A stretch of 64,000 bases of DNA from Bacteroidales bacterium (GCA_023231005.1 JALNWG010000015.1:10007-74006), one strand, 5' to 3'. Shown: positions 25,776 to 35,420, counted from the stretch's first letter. The notes: generated by a model not told the origin, from the sequence alone. Made by a program: numbers and translations.

Positions 25776-27386
25776 ATGTCAAAGACAAAATATATTTTCG
25801 TTACAGGAGGAGTAACTTCCTCTCTGGGAAAAGGAATTATTTCTTCCTCCATTGCTAAGTTACTTGTGGCTCGTGGTTTTTCTGTTACAATTCAAAAATT
25901 GGATCCTTATATCAACATCGATCCGGGAACCTTGAACCCTTACGAACATGGTGAATGTTTCGTTACGGATGATGGAGCAGAAACGGATCTGGACCTTGGG
26001 CATTATGAACGATTCTCCAATATGCCTACCTCGCAGGCAAATAATGTTACAACTGGTGTTATTTATCAATCGGTTATCACCAAAGAGAGAAAAGGAGAGT
26101 ACCTTGGAGAAACTGTACAGGTAATCCCGCACATCACCGACGAAATCAAATATCGTATCAAACTCCTCGCAAACCGTGGAAATTATGATTTCATTATAAC
26201 CGAGATTGGCGGAACTGTTGGAGATATCGAATCCCTTCCGTTTATTGAGGCTGTTCGTCAGTTGCGTTGGGAATTGGGGAAAAACTGCGTTGTTGTTCAC
26301 CTTACGCTCGTTCCTTATCTGGCTGCTGCCGGTGAATTAAAGACAAAGCCAACCCAACATTCGGTGAAGACTTTGCTGGAATCGGGAGTGCAACCCGATA
26401 TTATTGTATGCCGTACTGAAAAACATTTGTCGGAAGGAATCCGCAATAAAATAGCACTTTTTTGTAATGTCACCCCTTCTTGTGTAATTGAATGTATCGA
26501 TGCTGATACCATCTATGATGTTCCCATTCTGATGCACAAAGAAAATCTGGATCTTGAAATATTGAAATCTACCCAGATGCCCTGTGACAAAGAACCCGAC
26601 CTCAGAGACTGGGAAAAATTCATCTATACTTTGAAACACCCATCGGGAGAGGTGAGTATTGGGCTCATTGGGAAATATGTTGAGTTGAAAGATGCTTATA
26701 AATCGATCACCGAATCCTTTATCCATGCCGGAACAGCGAATGAGGTTCGGGTGAAATTGCAGACTTTCCATTCAGAATTCATCAACGACTCGAATGTAAA
26801 AGAAAAATTAGGTAACCTTGATGGGATCCTCGTAGCACCTGGTTTTGGGGAACGGGGTATTGAAGGAAAGATCACTGCCATTCGGTTTGCCCGCGAACAC
26901 AAAATTCCGTTCTTCGGGATTTGTTTGGGAATGCAATGTGCCGTTATTGAATTTGGCCGGAATATATTGGGCTTGAAAGGTGCCCATTCCACCGAATTTG
27001 ATAAATCCACTCACTATCCTGTTATTGACATGATGGAAATGCAGAAGAAAATTTCGGGATTGGGAGGAACCATGCGATTGGGAGCCTATCCTTGCCGTTT
27101 ATCACCAGGATCACGACTTGTGGAGATTTATCAAGCTGAAACCATCTCCGAACGCCATCGTCACCGGTATGAATTCAATAACGAATATCTCGAATTATAC
27201 CGCAATGGAGGAATGATTCCGGTTGGATTAAATGAAAAAGATAACCTGATTGAAATTATTGAACTTAAAGGCCATCCATGGTTTATCGGTGTTCAATTCC
27301 TTCCCGAATTTAAAAGTACTGTGGCCCATCCGCACCCGCTCTTTGTCAGTTTCGTCAAAGCTGCTAAAGAAAACCATAATAAATAA
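25776..27386 (+). CDS. pyrG: CTP synthase
   Basis: 536 residues, full length. The synthase half begins KYIFVTGGVTSSLGKGI and carries DPYINIDPGTLNPYEHGE and ITEIGGTVGDIES. The glutaminase half has the nucleophile Cys in FFGICLGMQCAV and a His-Glu pair in the QFLPEF region at the C-terminus. It makes CTP from UTP, ATP and glutamine in the cytoplasm. yidC follows after 14 bases, so the two probably share a transcript. Confidence 0.98.
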   Translation: MSKTKYIFVTGGVTSSLGKGIISSSIAKLLVARGFSVTIQKLDPYINIDPGTLNPYEHGECFVTDDGAETDLDLGHYERFSNMPTSQANNVTTGVIYQSVITKERKGEYLGETVQVIPHITDEIKYRIKLLANRGNYDFIITEIGGTVGDIESLPFIEAVRQLRWELGKNCVVVHLTLVPYLAAAGELKTKPTQHSVKTLLESGVQPDIIVCRTEKHLSEGIRNKIALFCNVTPSCVIECIDADTIYDVPILMHKENLDLEILKSTQMPCDKEPDLRDWEKFIYTLKHPSGEVSIGLIGKYVELKDAYKSITESFIHAGTANEVRVKLQTFHSEFINDSNVKEKLGNLDGILVAPGFGERGIEGKITAIRFAREHKIPFFGICLGMQCAVIEFGRNILGLKGAHSTEFDKSTHYPVIDMMEMQKKISGLGGTMRLGAYPCRLSPGSRLVEIYQAETISERHRHRYEFNNEYLELYRNGGMIPVGLNEKDNLIEIIELKGHPWFIGVQFLPEFKSTVAHPHPLFVSFVKAAKENHNK

Positions 27387-27400
27387 CGCCGACCTTTGCT

Positions 27401-29350
27401 ATGAACAGAAACACAATCATTGGACTTGTCCTAATATTTGCTATTTTCATTGGATACAGCTATCTGACAAAGCCATCGGAAGAGCAGTTACTTCAGCAAA
27501 AAAGAAAATCCGACTCTATTTATCTTGTAAAAAAAAATCGCCAGGAATCTGAGATCAGAGCTGTTGCACGTATGCAAGCCATTAATGCAGCAAAACAAAA
27601 AGAGATCCTGATATCTTCCGGTAAAAAAGTCGATTCTGCTACTGTTCTTCGAATGTCGAAGAAAGACGAATTGGGACTCTTTGCAAATTCCGCTGTTGGA
27701 AAAGATACCAGTTTTGTGATTGAGAATGATGTTTTCCGATTGAAAATCGCCTCTCTTGGAGGAAAAATTTCATCGGTAGAATTAAAAAAATACCTCACCT
27801 GGGATAAAAAACCCTTGATTCTGATGGATTCGGATTCCTTGCATTTCGGATTTTCTTTTTTTTCCAATAACAGAATAATAAATACCGACAAACTCTATTT
27901 TCAACCTTTTTTCAATACGCCGGAAGATGCCAAAAAAGGTCTCCTGAAAGTCTCCGGAAATGACTCTATCCGTTTTGGAATGCGTCTTTACATTGCTTCC
28001 TCCGATACTTCTTTTGATCCTGCGAAATATATCGAATACCAATATACGATTAAGGGAAATGAATATATGCTCAGATTCCAGGTTAACTTTTCTGGGATGT
28101 TGGATGTGATGGATCCATCAACCAAATATCTCGTACTGAACTGGAACGATAACCTTAATCAACTCGAAAAAAGTTTGAAAATGGAGCACATGAATTCCAC
28201 CCTCTATTTTAAATATATTGATGATAAGGTGGATTATCTTTCAGAAACCAAGGATGAAGAGAAAAATTTGAAAAATGAAAAGATAAAATGGCTTTCTTTT
28301 AAGCAACAATTTTTTTGCAGTTCGCTGATCGCTGATAATTATTTCGGTGAACCCAGGTTGAGAACAAATACCCTCCCGTCACAAAAAAATTACGTAAAAT
28401 CGATGTCGGCTGAAGTTGGAATTCCATTCTTACCGGCCGAAAACAAATCTCTGTCGATGTCGATGTATTTCGGACCAAATAAATATTATGGGTTAAAACA
28501 CTACAAACTGGATCTCGAACAACAAATTCCACTCGGATGGGGATTTTTTCTGATGGCCTGGATCAATATCTATGCTGTGATCCCTGTCTTTACCTTCTTC
28601 GGTAATTTCGGATGGAACTACGGAATCATCATTCTTATTCTGACCATATTGTTAAAGATCGTTTTATTTCCCATCGCATTTAAAACATATAAATCTTCTG
28701 CCAAAATGCGGGTTCTTAAACCCGAAATTGATGAGTTGAATAAAAAATATCCTAAGAAAGAGGATGCTATGAAAAAGCAACAAGCCACCATGGACCTGTA
28801 TAAAAAAGCAGGTGTTAATCCCATGGCTGGCTGTGTACCAATGCTACTTCAGATGCCTATCCTGATTGCCATGTTCCGCTTTTTTCCATCCTCCATTGAA
28901 CTCCGTCAGCAAGCTTTCTTATGGGCCAAAGATCTGTCGTCCTACGATTCAATCTGGACTTTTCCGGGCGGTTTTTCACTTCCCTGGTACGGTGATCATG
29001 TGAGCCTCTTCGCCCTGCTGATGACCATCTCCAGTGTTATCTATACCAAAATCAACGACCAGATGATGGGATCCCAACAAGCCCAGATGCCCGGTATGAA
29101 AGCCATGATGTATATGATGCCGGTCATGTTTCTTTTCTGGTTTAACGACTATTCCTCAGGGTTGAGTTATTACTACCTGTTGGCTAACCTTCTCACGTTT
29201 GCCCAGATCTATTTTATCAGAGCGGTACTTGATGAGAAAAAACTTCGCTTACAGATCGAAGCCAATAAAAAGAAACCGATTAAAAAATCAGGTTTCCAAA
29301 AAAGGTTGGAAGATATGGCGAAACAAAAGGGTTACCCGGTAAAAAAGTAA
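27401..29350 (+). CDS. yidC: Membrane protein insertase YidC
   Basis: 649 residues, the long form typical of Bacteroidota. A membrane segment at residues 4-22 is followed by a large periplasmic beta domain (about 90-350). The conserved insertase core spans about 360-620 with five membrane helices, including NYGIIILILTILLKIVLFPI, NPMAGCVPMLLQMPILIAMF and a Met-rich segment near PGMKAMMYMMPVMF. The C-terminus is basic. It inserts and folds inner-membrane proteins alone or with SecYEG. It follows pyrG closely and ends 17 bases before the convergent mqnA stop. Confidence 0.97.
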   Translation: MNRNTIIGLVLIFAIFIGYSYLTKPSEEQLLQQKRKSDSIYLVKKNRQESEIRAVARMQAINAAKQKEILISSGKKVDSATVLRMSKKDELGLFANSAVGKDTSFVIENDVFRLKIASLGGKISSVELKKYLTWDKKPLILMDSDSLHFGFSFFSNNRIINTDKLYFQPFFNTPEDAKKGLLKVSGNDSIRFGMRLYIASSDTSFDPAKYIEYQYTIKGNEYMLRFQVNFSGMLDVMDPSTKYLVLNWNDNLNQLEKSLKMEHMNSTLYFKYIDDKVDYLSETKDEEKNLKNEKIKWLSFKQQFFCSSLIADNYFGEPRLRTNTLPSQKNYVKSMSAEVGIPFLPAENKSLSMSMYFGPNKYYGLKHYKLDLEQQIPLGWGFFLMAWINIYAVIPVFTFFGNFGWNYGIIILILTILLKIVLFPIAFKTYKSSAKMRVLKPEIDELNKKYPKKEDAMKKQQATMDLYKKAGVNPMAGCVPMLLQMPILIAMFRFFPSSIELRQQAFLWAKDLSSYDSIWTFPGGFSLPWYGDHVSLFALLMTISSVIYTKINDQMMGSQQAQMPGMKAMMYMMPVMFLFWFNDYSSGLSYYYLLANLLTFAQIYFIRAVLDEKKLRLQIEANKKKPIKKSGFQKRLEDMAKQKGYPVKK

Positions 29351-29367
29351 TCAGGAAATTGTGTGGA

Positions 29368-30111
29368 TCATTTAAGGTAGCTAAGAAATAACTCCAATCC
29401 TTGTCTCTTTTGGATATCCAAAAGATAAGAGATATTCTTTTCAAGGTAATCAAGGCAGTCAACGTCTTGAGGCAGTTTGTCCTTAAAAAACTCAATACTT
29501 TCTTTTTTGTGGTCGACACCGTATGAAAGTGCCTCGGTGAAAGGGGCAAGAATACTGGCGGGCATTTTTTTCTTCGAAATCCAGGCTGCGAAAACAAAAG
29601 GCAAAGAGGTGAAATTAATCCAAACTTCTGCCAGGTCATAAATATACGGATAATGTCCTCTCAGTGTAAACGTCTTATCTCCGATTGCTACTACAGATTC
29701 AGGTATGTATGACTTCATAAGCCGGTCAGAGGATAAATTTTCCCATTCAGGTGAAATGTGCCAGTAATGTTCTCCTAACACTTTGATAAGTCTAACCGAG
29801 GTTCTGGAATCGAAATCAAGCGAGATTTTACGGATCTTATCTAATGGGACCTTAGAAAGAAGCAATACGGTTTTTACTTCACCAACTGCCCCGATGCAAT
29901 AATCAGAGATGAGATGATATTGGGTGAAATCGGTAAAAGCGCCTACCGGAACCAAGGAGATATCCACTTCTTCGGATTGAAGTTTTTTCGCGCAAATGGA
30001 AGGAATATCCAGATCTAAGCGGAAGTTTTTTAACAAACCCGATTGTTGAAGGCCATAAACAAAAGGAATGGTATTCAGATAACAAACTGCAGATATTTTA
30101 AGTTGGCTCAT
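29368..30111 (-). CDS. mqnA: Chorismate dehydratase, menaquinone synthesis (futalosine route)
   Basis: 247 residues from the ATG at 30111, where the family sequence begins (LKISAVCYLNTIPFVYGL). Longer readings run into coaE coding DNA. DISLVPVGAF and the DFDSRTSVRLIKVL block are typical of MqnA. It makes 3-enolpyruvylbenzoate from chorismate, the first step of the futalosine pathway to menaquinone. The start overlaps the coaE stop by 14 bases, and the gene closes the yajC-ybbR-coaE-mqnA run. It implies a menaquinone-based anaerobic electron chain. Confidence 0.9.
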   Translation of the reverse strand: MSQLKISAVCYLNTIPFVYGLQQSGLLKNFRLDLDIPSICAKKLQSEEVDISLVPVGAFTDFTQYHLISDYCIGAVGEVKTVLLLSKVPLDKIRKISLDFDSRTSVRLIKVLGEHYWHISPEWENLSSDRLMKSYIPESVVAIGDKTFTLRGHYPYIYDLAEVWINFTSLPFVFAAWISKKKMPASILAPFTEALSYGVDHKKESIEFFKDKLPQDVDCLDYLEKNISYLLDIQKRQGLELFLSYLK

Positions 30112-30748
30112 GATTTTCATTGTTGTCATCGCTCCGAAACGCACTTTTCTTATCGCGTTGTGCGCCAATCTGTATGAGTTGCTTGTGAATGGATAACACC
30201 TGGGGAATAACCAGATTTGTTCCATCGTTGTTTATGATGAAATCGGATAGACTCGATTTTTCTGCATCTTCCATCTGAAATGCCATCCGTTTCAATACTG
30301 AATTGCCATCGACATGGTCTCTGTGCATGACCCGTTCGATGGCAATTTCTTTGGGACATGAAACGTGAATGATAAAGTCAAATTTCTTTTGGAAGCCGCT
30401 TTCAAAGATAATGGCAGCCTCATGAATAACATAAACGGCGCTAAAATGAAGCAGCGTCCACTCCTCGAAATCACGGATCACCAACGGATGGATTATCGAA
30501 TTTAATACCTGTAATGCGAAAGGATCATTAAAAACAATAGAAGCCAGTGATTTCCGGTTGATTTTACCATCTTTAGTAAGGATGGTTTTGCTAAAATGTT
30601 CAACAAGATCGGATTTTACAAGCGGATCATCCAGGTGCTTTTTTCCTGCTTCATCCGCAACATAAACAGGAACTCTTAATACGGAAAAGACTTTCGAAAC
30701 GAATGTCTTTCCGCTTCCGATATTGCCAGTAAGCCCGACTTTGAGCAT
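30098..30748 (-). CDS. coaE: Dephospho-CoA kinase
   Basis: 216 residues from the ATG at 30748; a TTG six bases earlier is possible. The P-loop GLTGNIGSGKT is at residues 5-15, and the CoA-binding region includes YVADEAGKKHLDDP and IHPLVIRDFEEW. It phosphorylates dephospho-CoA in the last step of CoA synthesis. It begins directly after the YbbR-like gene stop and overlaps mqnA, so the group is probably one operon. Confidence 0.95.
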   Translation of the reverse strand: MLKVGLTGNIGSGKTFVSKVFSVLRVPVYVADEAGKKHLDDPLVKSDLVEHFSKTILTKDGKINRKSLASIVFNDPFALQVLNSIIHPLVIRDFEEWTLLHFSAVYVIHEAAIIFESGFQKKFDFIIHVSCPKEIAIERVMHRDHVDGNSVLKRMAFQMEDAEKSSLSDFIINNDGTNLVIPQVLSIHKQLIQIGAQRDKKSAFRSDDNNENHEPT

Positions 30749-30750
30749 GG

Positions 30751-31323
30751 TCAATGTTTTTTTACATAGATGTGGGAGGGATCCACAAATTTTATCGTGG
30801 AATCGGATCGCAGCATCAAAGAATCTCTTTTTAAAATGACTGATCTGGAAGGAATTCGGTGGATACTGGTATTCTCAAACTTAAAAAACAAGGTATCCGG
30901 AGTAACAAAATATACGTCGCTGTTGAAGTTTGTTTGTGCGATGATTTCTTTACCCAGCCTGTTGGTAAGAATATATCCCCAGGGGTTGGAATCGGTATTA
31001 CGAACCCGGAGATTCTCAAGACTCACTTCAAATTCACGGTCATTTTGATCGACGAACTTTTCTGAAAGAAATTCATATCCCTGAAGTTTGATTTTTAAAG
31101 TCAGGGTAGAGTCGGAAAACCCGGATAATTTATAGTTGGCCGGATAATTGGTGTATTTAAGCCGGTATTCGATGGCATAATAATAGTCCTTGGACAGCCT
31201 GACAAGCATCCAGAAGAATACCGAAAGAATAAGACAAACTAAGAAAATCGACAATTGATGTCTGAATTTCTCGCTTTTTCTATTTCGGGCATTCCCGATG
31301 AATTCAATAAAATCGTTCTTCAT
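30751..31323 (-). CDS. YbbR-like/CdaR-type membrane-anchored protein
   Basis: 190 residues. An N-terminal cytoplasmic stretch is followed by one membrane helix (about residues 24-44, SIFLVCLILSVFFWMLV). An outside portion resembles YbbR repeats (YRLKYTNYPANYKLSGFSDS). Bacteroidota commonly carry such a gene between yajC and coaE, usually near 300 residues, so this copy is short by about one YbbR repeat. YbbR/CdaR proteins modulate the c-di-AMP cyclase in Firmicutes; whether that holds here is not known. The frame looks intact. Confidence 0.75.
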   Translation of the reverse strand: MKNDFIEFIGNARNRKSEKFRHQLSIFLVCLILSVFFWMLVRLSKDYYYAIEYRLKYTNYPANYKLSGFSDSTLTLKIKLQGYEFLSEKFVDQNDREFEVSLENLRVRNTDSNPWGYILTNRLGKEIIAQTNFNSDVYFVTPDTLFFKFENTSIHRIPSRSVILKRDSLMLRSDSTIKFVDPSHIYVKKH

Positions 31324-31342
31324 CGGTGAAATTTATGAAAAA

Positions 31343-31672
31343 TTATTTGTTTTCTATGGTCTGCGAATTATCCATGGCCACAGCCGTTTTTTCAACCCTT
31401 AACCGAACTCCGTTTTCAACTTCAATGGTTACTGTGGTATCCTGAATTTCAACGATCTTTCCATGAATTCCGCCAATGGTGATGATTTTCTGCCCTTTTT
31501 GCAGACTTTCCTTAAATTTTTTCTGATCTTTCGAACGCTTCATCTGAGGGCGGATAAAGAAAAAATAGAAAACAACAATGATCAGCAATAAAGGAAGGAA
31601 TGATAACCAACCACTTTGTTGTTGACCTTGGCCCTGTGGAGCCATGAGAAGAATATTTAACAAATTTGTCAT
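31343..31672 (-). CDS. yajC: Preprotein translocase subunit YajC
   Basis: 109 residues. One membrane helix spans about residues 22-41 (WLSFLPLLLIIVVFYFFFI), followed by the RPQMKRSKDQKKF signature and a basic cytoplasmic domain (GQKIITIGGIHGKIVEI). It associates with SecDF-YidC at the inner membrane. The window places it one gene group from yidC. It is the first gene of the yajC-ybbR-coaE-mqnA run. Confidence 0.94.
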   Translation of the reverse strand: MTNLLNILLMAPQGQGQQQSGWLSFLPLLLIIVVFYFFFIRPQMKRSKDQKKFKESLQKGQKIITIGGIHGKIVEIQDTTVTIEVENGVRLRVEKTAVAMDNSQTIENK

Positions 31673-31682
31673 AATTTATGGG

Positions 31683-31709
31683 ATTTACGATTTTAAATTT
31701 ACGATTTTA
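31683..31709. repeat. Direct repeat of ATTTACGATTTTA
   Basis: Two perfect 13-bp copies (31683-31695 and 31697-31709) sit in the 64-bp gap between the DUF1573 lipoprotein gene and yajC. Similar short intergenic repeats occur elsewhere in the window. Confidence 0.8.
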
Positions 31710-31736
31710 GATTATATAGTTTTTGTTAATTGTTTT

Positions 31737-32213
31737 CTATTCACTTCTTGCATTAACCACCTGAGCTTTGATTCGCAACATGGTAGTATTGGGTTGGGTA
31801 TTGGCAACAACGAGAATATTTTTTGATTGAAATCCTCTTTTTCCGATGCTGTTAAACGCAACTTTAACGATCCCTTTTTCTCCGGGTTGGAGTGGAATTT
31901 TGGGATACGATGGAACAGTACAACCGCAGGAGGTGGTTACATCTGCAATGACGAGCTCGGATTTGCCGGTGTTTTTAAATTTAAAGCTAAAGGATACCGT
32001 CTCTCCTTCAAGGATTCGCCCGAAATCGTGTTCGGTTTCTTCAAACTGAATGACTGGTAATGAACTTAGGTCACTCTTGCCGGTTGCACTATTCGGATTG
32101 CTGACAACATCGGTAGGAACCGATGCAGATCGGCCATTTCCACCTGAATTACACCCGGTAAGAATAAAAACGGTGACAAGAGAACAAAATGTAAGTAATC
32201 GTAAAGAGCTCAT
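31737..32213 (-). CDS. DUF1573 domain lipoprotein
   Basis: 158 residues. The signal sequence ends in a lipobox (ILTGC, Cys21), so it is an anchored lipoprotein. Residues 55-155 form a DUF1573/ASPM-like immunoglobulin-type domain with the family block FEETEHDFGRILEG and the paired cysteines in TTSCGCTVPSYP. The family is abundant in Bacteroidota and its function is unknown. It is divergent from aroK and precedes yajC by 64 bases. Confidence 0.9.
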   Translation of the reverse strand: MSSLRLLTFCSLVTVFILTGCNSGGNGRSASVPTDVVSNPNSATGKSDLSSLPVIQFEETEHDFGRILEGETVSFSFKFKNTGKSELVIADVTTSCGCTVPSYPKIPLQPGEKGIVKVAFNSIGKRGFQSKNILVVANTQPNTTMLRIKAQVVNARSE

Positions 32214-32236
32214 GCTGTCTTACTTTTAAAGCAGTG

Positions 32237-32244
32237 CAAAAATA
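32237..32244 (-). promoter_or_regulatory. -7 promoter element for the DUF1573 gene
   Basis: TATTTTTG on the minus strand, 24 bases before the ATG, in the 57-bp gap shared with the divergent aroK. A TTG lies 24 bases further out, slightly too far for the usual spacing. Confidence 0.45.
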
Positions 32245-32270
32245 TAAAAAAAAATCGTATTTTTACAGCA

Positions 32271-32786
32271 ATGCGTATATACCTGATCGGATATATGGCT
32301 TCGGGGAAATCGAACCTGGGACATGCTCTGGCCGGAAGGCTGGGATATGATTTCGTTGATCTCGATACTTTGATTGAACAACGATACCGGATTACGATTC
32401 TTGATTTTTTTGAAAAATATGGGGAAGAAACTTTTCGTAAACTGGAAAAGATAATGCTCCAAGATACACTTTCTTTGCAAAATACCGTCATCGCAACTGG
32501 CGGCGGAACTGCTTGTTTTTTTGATAATATGGATTTTATTAATTCAGCAGGAACTTCAATTTACCTTCGCTGGGAAATTCTTGCTTTGATGGAGCGGTTA
32601 AAACAGGTTCGCCGCAAACGGCCACTGCTAAAAGATATTCCGCCAGAGCATCTCGAAAATACTGTTGCAGAGCAACTTTCAATTCGTTCTTTCTTTTATA
32701 ATCAGGCAAATCTCATTGTAGAGGCTGGGAAGATGAATGCAACCGAAGCAATCAACTGGATTCTTGAGCGGTTGGAAACGGACTAA
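32271..32786 (+). CDS. aroK: Shikimate kinase
   Basis: 171 residues, normal length. The P-loop is GYMASGKSNLG (residues 7-17), the shikimate site includes DFVDLDTLIE and EETFRKLE, and VIATGGGTACF is the conserved glycine block. It makes shikimate-3-phosphate for chorismate, which also feeds MqnA. The predicted leader is only a few bases, so the mRNA may be nearly leaderless. Its 3' end overlaps the convergent rlmD by 35 bases. Confidence 0.96.
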   Translation: MRIYLIGYMASGKSNLGHALAGRLGYDFVDLDTLIEQRYRITILDFFEKYGEETFRKLEKIMLQDTLSLQNTVIATGGGTACFFDNMDFINSAGTSIYLRWEILALMERLKQVRRKRPLLKDIPPEHLENTVAEQLSIRSFFYNQANLIVEAGKMNATEAINWILERLETD

Positions 32787-34215
32787 CTTTTTTTGTTAAT
32801 AAAGCCACATTTTCCACATGTTGGGTGTGGGGGAACATATCTATCGGCTGACATTTCACCATGATATAGGATTCGGATAACAGCAAAATGTCGCGTGCTT
32901 GGGTAGCCGGATTGCAACTGACATACACAATTTTTTCAGGGAGAATGGTCAGGATAGTATTTATTACTTTTTCATGCATGCCTGTTCGAGGGGGATCGGT
33001 AATAATAACATCCGGGATACCATATTGGGCAGTAAATTCCGGAGTGAGTATTTTTTCCGTTTCTCCAGCAAAAAAAAGCGTGTTTTTAATCCCGTTAATC
33101 TGCGAATTTATTCTGGCATCAAAAATAGCAGACTCTACCGATTCAATCCCAATCACATTTCCGATATATGGGGCGATATAATTGGCAATTGTTCCGGTTC
33201 CGGTATACAGATCATATACCCTTTCATTTCCGGAAAAACCGGCAAATTCGGCTGCTGTCCTGTAAAGATTGAATGACTGAAGTGAATTTGTTTGAAAAAA
33301 CGAAGCCGGGCCGATACGGAATTGTATTTCGGCGGCATTCTGTTTGAATGGCGGCATTTTCTCTGTGATATAAGGCTCTCCGGCAAAGAGGCGAAATTCG
33401 AGGTCATTTATCGTATCATTCTTTTTCGGATTGATCACATAATATAAACTGGTAATTTCCGGAAATGTTTTGAGCAGATGGGTCAGGAGCGGGGATATGG
33501 CCTCATCTTCATGCTGGAAAACAACAATGAGCATCAAGCCGCCGGCATGGGTGGTCCGGATGATGAGATTGCGCAAGAATCCTTGCCAGATACGTACATC
33601 GTAAAACGAGAGGTTATTCTCAAAAGCATATTTTCGCATGACATTCCGGATCACATTCGAGGGGTCTTTTTGATGAAAGCACTCTTGAATATCGACAACC
33701 TTGTCGAAAAACTGGGGAACATGAAACCCGAGTGCACGCGTATCGGCCATTCCGGATTCCAGGTTTTTGTCATCTTCGGTTAACCACCGGTGATTTGAAA
33801 AAGTAAAATCCAATTTATTCCGGTAGTATCTTGTTTCAGGGGAAGGAAGAATGGGCAAAATAACCGGTTGTTCCAGCTTCCCGATCCGAGTCAGATTATC
33901 AAACACCTGCTTTTGTTTGTAATATAATTGCTCCGAATATTGCATATTTTGCCAGCGACATCCACCACAAACCCCGAAATGACTACAGTGTGGATCAATT
34001 CGTTTAGTTGAAAGCGTGTGGAATTTAATGGCTTTTCCTTCCAGATACTTTTTCTTTCTCCGTACAATTTGAACATCCACCACATCTCCTGGCACCACAA
34101 AAGGTACGAAAATGACTTTATCATTCACCTTGCCCACTGACATTCCTTCAGAACCGGCATCGATGATTTCTACTTGTTCGAAAATAGTTGGGTGAGTGGT
34201 TGGTGCGTGGCGCAT
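32752..34215 (-). CDS. rlmD: 23S rRNA (uracil-C5)-methyltransferase
   Basis: 487 residues. A TRAM domain occupies about residues 10-65. Fe-S cysteines follow in CSHFGVCGGCRWQNMQY. The SAM-binding block is YDLYTGTGTIANYIA, and the catalytic region has TDPPRTGMHEKV and the nucleophile Cys in VYVSCNPATQARD. It methylates a uracil in 23S rRNA, U1939-type by closest family. The 3' end overlaps aroK by 35 bases. hydE lies 24 bases upstream on the same strand. Confidence 0.94.
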   Translation of the reverse strand: MRHAPTTHPTIFEQVEIIDAGSEGMSVGKVNDKVIFVPFVVPGDVVDVQIVRRKKKYLEGKAIKFHTLSTKRIDPHCSHFGVCGGCRWQNMQYSEQLYYKQKQVFDNLTRIGKLEQPVILPILPSPETRYYRNKLDFTFSNHRWLTEDDKNLESGMADTRALGFHVPQFFDKVVDIQECFHQKDPSNVIRNVMRKYAFENNLSFYDVRIWQGFLRNLIIRTTHAGGLMLIVVFQHEDEAISPLLTHLLKTFPEITSLYYVINPKKNDTINDLEFRLFAGEPYITEKMPPFKQNAAEIQFRIGPASFFQTNSLQSFNLYRTAAEFAGFSGNERVYDLYTGTGTIANYIAPYIGNVIGIESVESAIFDARINSQINGIKNTLFFAGETEKILTPEFTAQYGIPDVIITDPPRTGMHEKVINTILTILPEKIVYVSCNPATQARDILLLSESYIMVKCQPIDMFPHTQHVENVALLTKKVSPFPTAQESS

Positions 34216-34239
34216 AATTAATAGTGAAATAGTGAATGT

Positions 34240-35331
34240 TTATTTTTTTGTGGTTCTGTTGCGGAAGTGCCTGGAATCGCCCCACTCCCCGTATGCAATT
34301 TGATCTCCGGCCATGTGGATTCGGATTTCCAGGCAATTTTTACACTCAGAAGCTTCTTCGTCGAGACAAGGTTTATTTTCATAAAGGAGGTAATCCTGAC
34401 GGTATTTTACCGGGGTAAGATTGGGCATGATCACATTGGCTCCAACCATTAAAGCCTTTTCTCTTCCCTGTGGATCAATGGTTTGCATGGCGGTGGTTGC
34501 GGCAATATTGATATCTTTCATCATGATCCGCAAAATGGCGATCATTTTTAGTGAAAGGTCAAACCGTTCCTGGAGGGGCAGCAAGGTATCTCGGTATTGA
34601 TATAAAGGAGTATCAATATGCTCAATATAGGGCCCCATTCCAACCATATCTACATCAAAATCCCGGAAGAACAGGAGATCATCGGCCAGATCGGAGATTG
34701 TTTGAAAAGGCAACCCTATCATGACCCCGGTACCTACCTGATATCCGACTTGCCGCAATGTTTGTAAAGCCAATAACCGCTGCTGGTAATTATGATGAAT
34801 ATTATCGGGATGGAGTTTTTTATACAATACCGGGTTCGATACTTCGATTCGCAATAAATATCGGTGGGCACCGGCTTCAAACCAACGCCTGTATGTCTCT
34901 TCACGCTGTTCCCCAAGGGATAGGGTTATATGAAGTTTCCCCTTTGTCAGAAACTGAATCTTTTTTAACAATCCTTCTATTTTAGAAACAAAGGTCTTGT
35001 TGGTCCGCTCGCCCGATTGAATTACTAGAGAGCCATAATTGTTGGAAAATGCATAATCCACGGCTTCCATCACCTCTTCATCGGTGAGTTGATATCGCGT
35101 AAATTGTTTATTCCCAGCCCGGATTCCACAATAATAACAGTTCTTGGAGCAAAAATTGGCATACTCTATCAACCCCCGGAAATAGACTTTATGACCGACA
35201 AATAACTCCTTTGTCGCTTTTGATTTTTCAAATATTGTCTGACGTTCTTCTCCTTTCGACTCAAGCAAATATTGCAAGTCTGTTTTGGAAAAGTTGTTTT
35301 TTTTTAATATTTTTTCAACACTTAACATCAT
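34240..35331 (-). CDS. hydE: [FeFe]-hydrogenase maturation radical SAM protein HydE
   Basis: 363 residues. The radical-SAM cysteines Cys61, Cys65 and Cys68 are in CSKNCYYCG. RYQLTDEEVMEAVDYA, GERTNKTFVSKIE and GTGVMIGLPFQTISDLADD match HydE rather than biotin synthase. It helps make the H-cluster dithiolate of [FeFe] hydrogenase. HydF, HydG and a hydrogenase are not in the window. The related PylB or a generic BioB-like protein is a weaker alternative. It signals fermentative hydrogen metabolism. Confidence 0.88.
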   Translation of the reverse strand: MMLSVEKILKKNNFSKTDLQYLLESKGEERQTIFEKSKATKELFVGHKVYFRGLIEYANFCSKNCYYCGIRAGNKQFTRYQLTDEEVMEAVDYAFSNNYGSLVIQSGERTNKTFVSKIEGLLKKIQFLTKGKLHITLSLGEQREETYRRWFEAGAHRYLLRIEVSNPVLYKKLHPDNIHHNYQQRLLALQTLRQVGYQVGTGVMIGLPFQTISDLADDLLFFRDFDVDMVGMGPYIEHIDTPLYQYRDTLLPLQERFDLSLKMIAILRIMMKDINIAATTAMQTIDPQGREKALMVGANVIMPNLTPVKYRQDYLLYENKPCLDEEASECKNCLEIRIHMAGDQIAYGEWGDSRHFRNRTTKK

Positions 35332-35378
35332 CGGGGTGTAAAATTCAATATTTTAGCCATTGACATTAAAATACGTTG

Positions 35379-35386
35379 CAAAATTA
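35379..35386 (-). promoter_or_regulatory. -7 promoter element for hydE
   Basis: TAATTTTG on the minus strand, about 48 bases before the hydE ATG, in the 89-bp gap shared with the divergent LytTR gene. -33 spacing does not fit well. Confidence 0.35.
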
Positions 35387-35420
35387 CTATATTTAGCTGA
35401 CAATAAATAAACTTCTCCTT

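Noticed and set aside
30112..30225. Longer N-terminus of MqnA
   Set aside because: The added residues come from coaE coding DNA in another frame; family sequence begins at the ATG at 30111.
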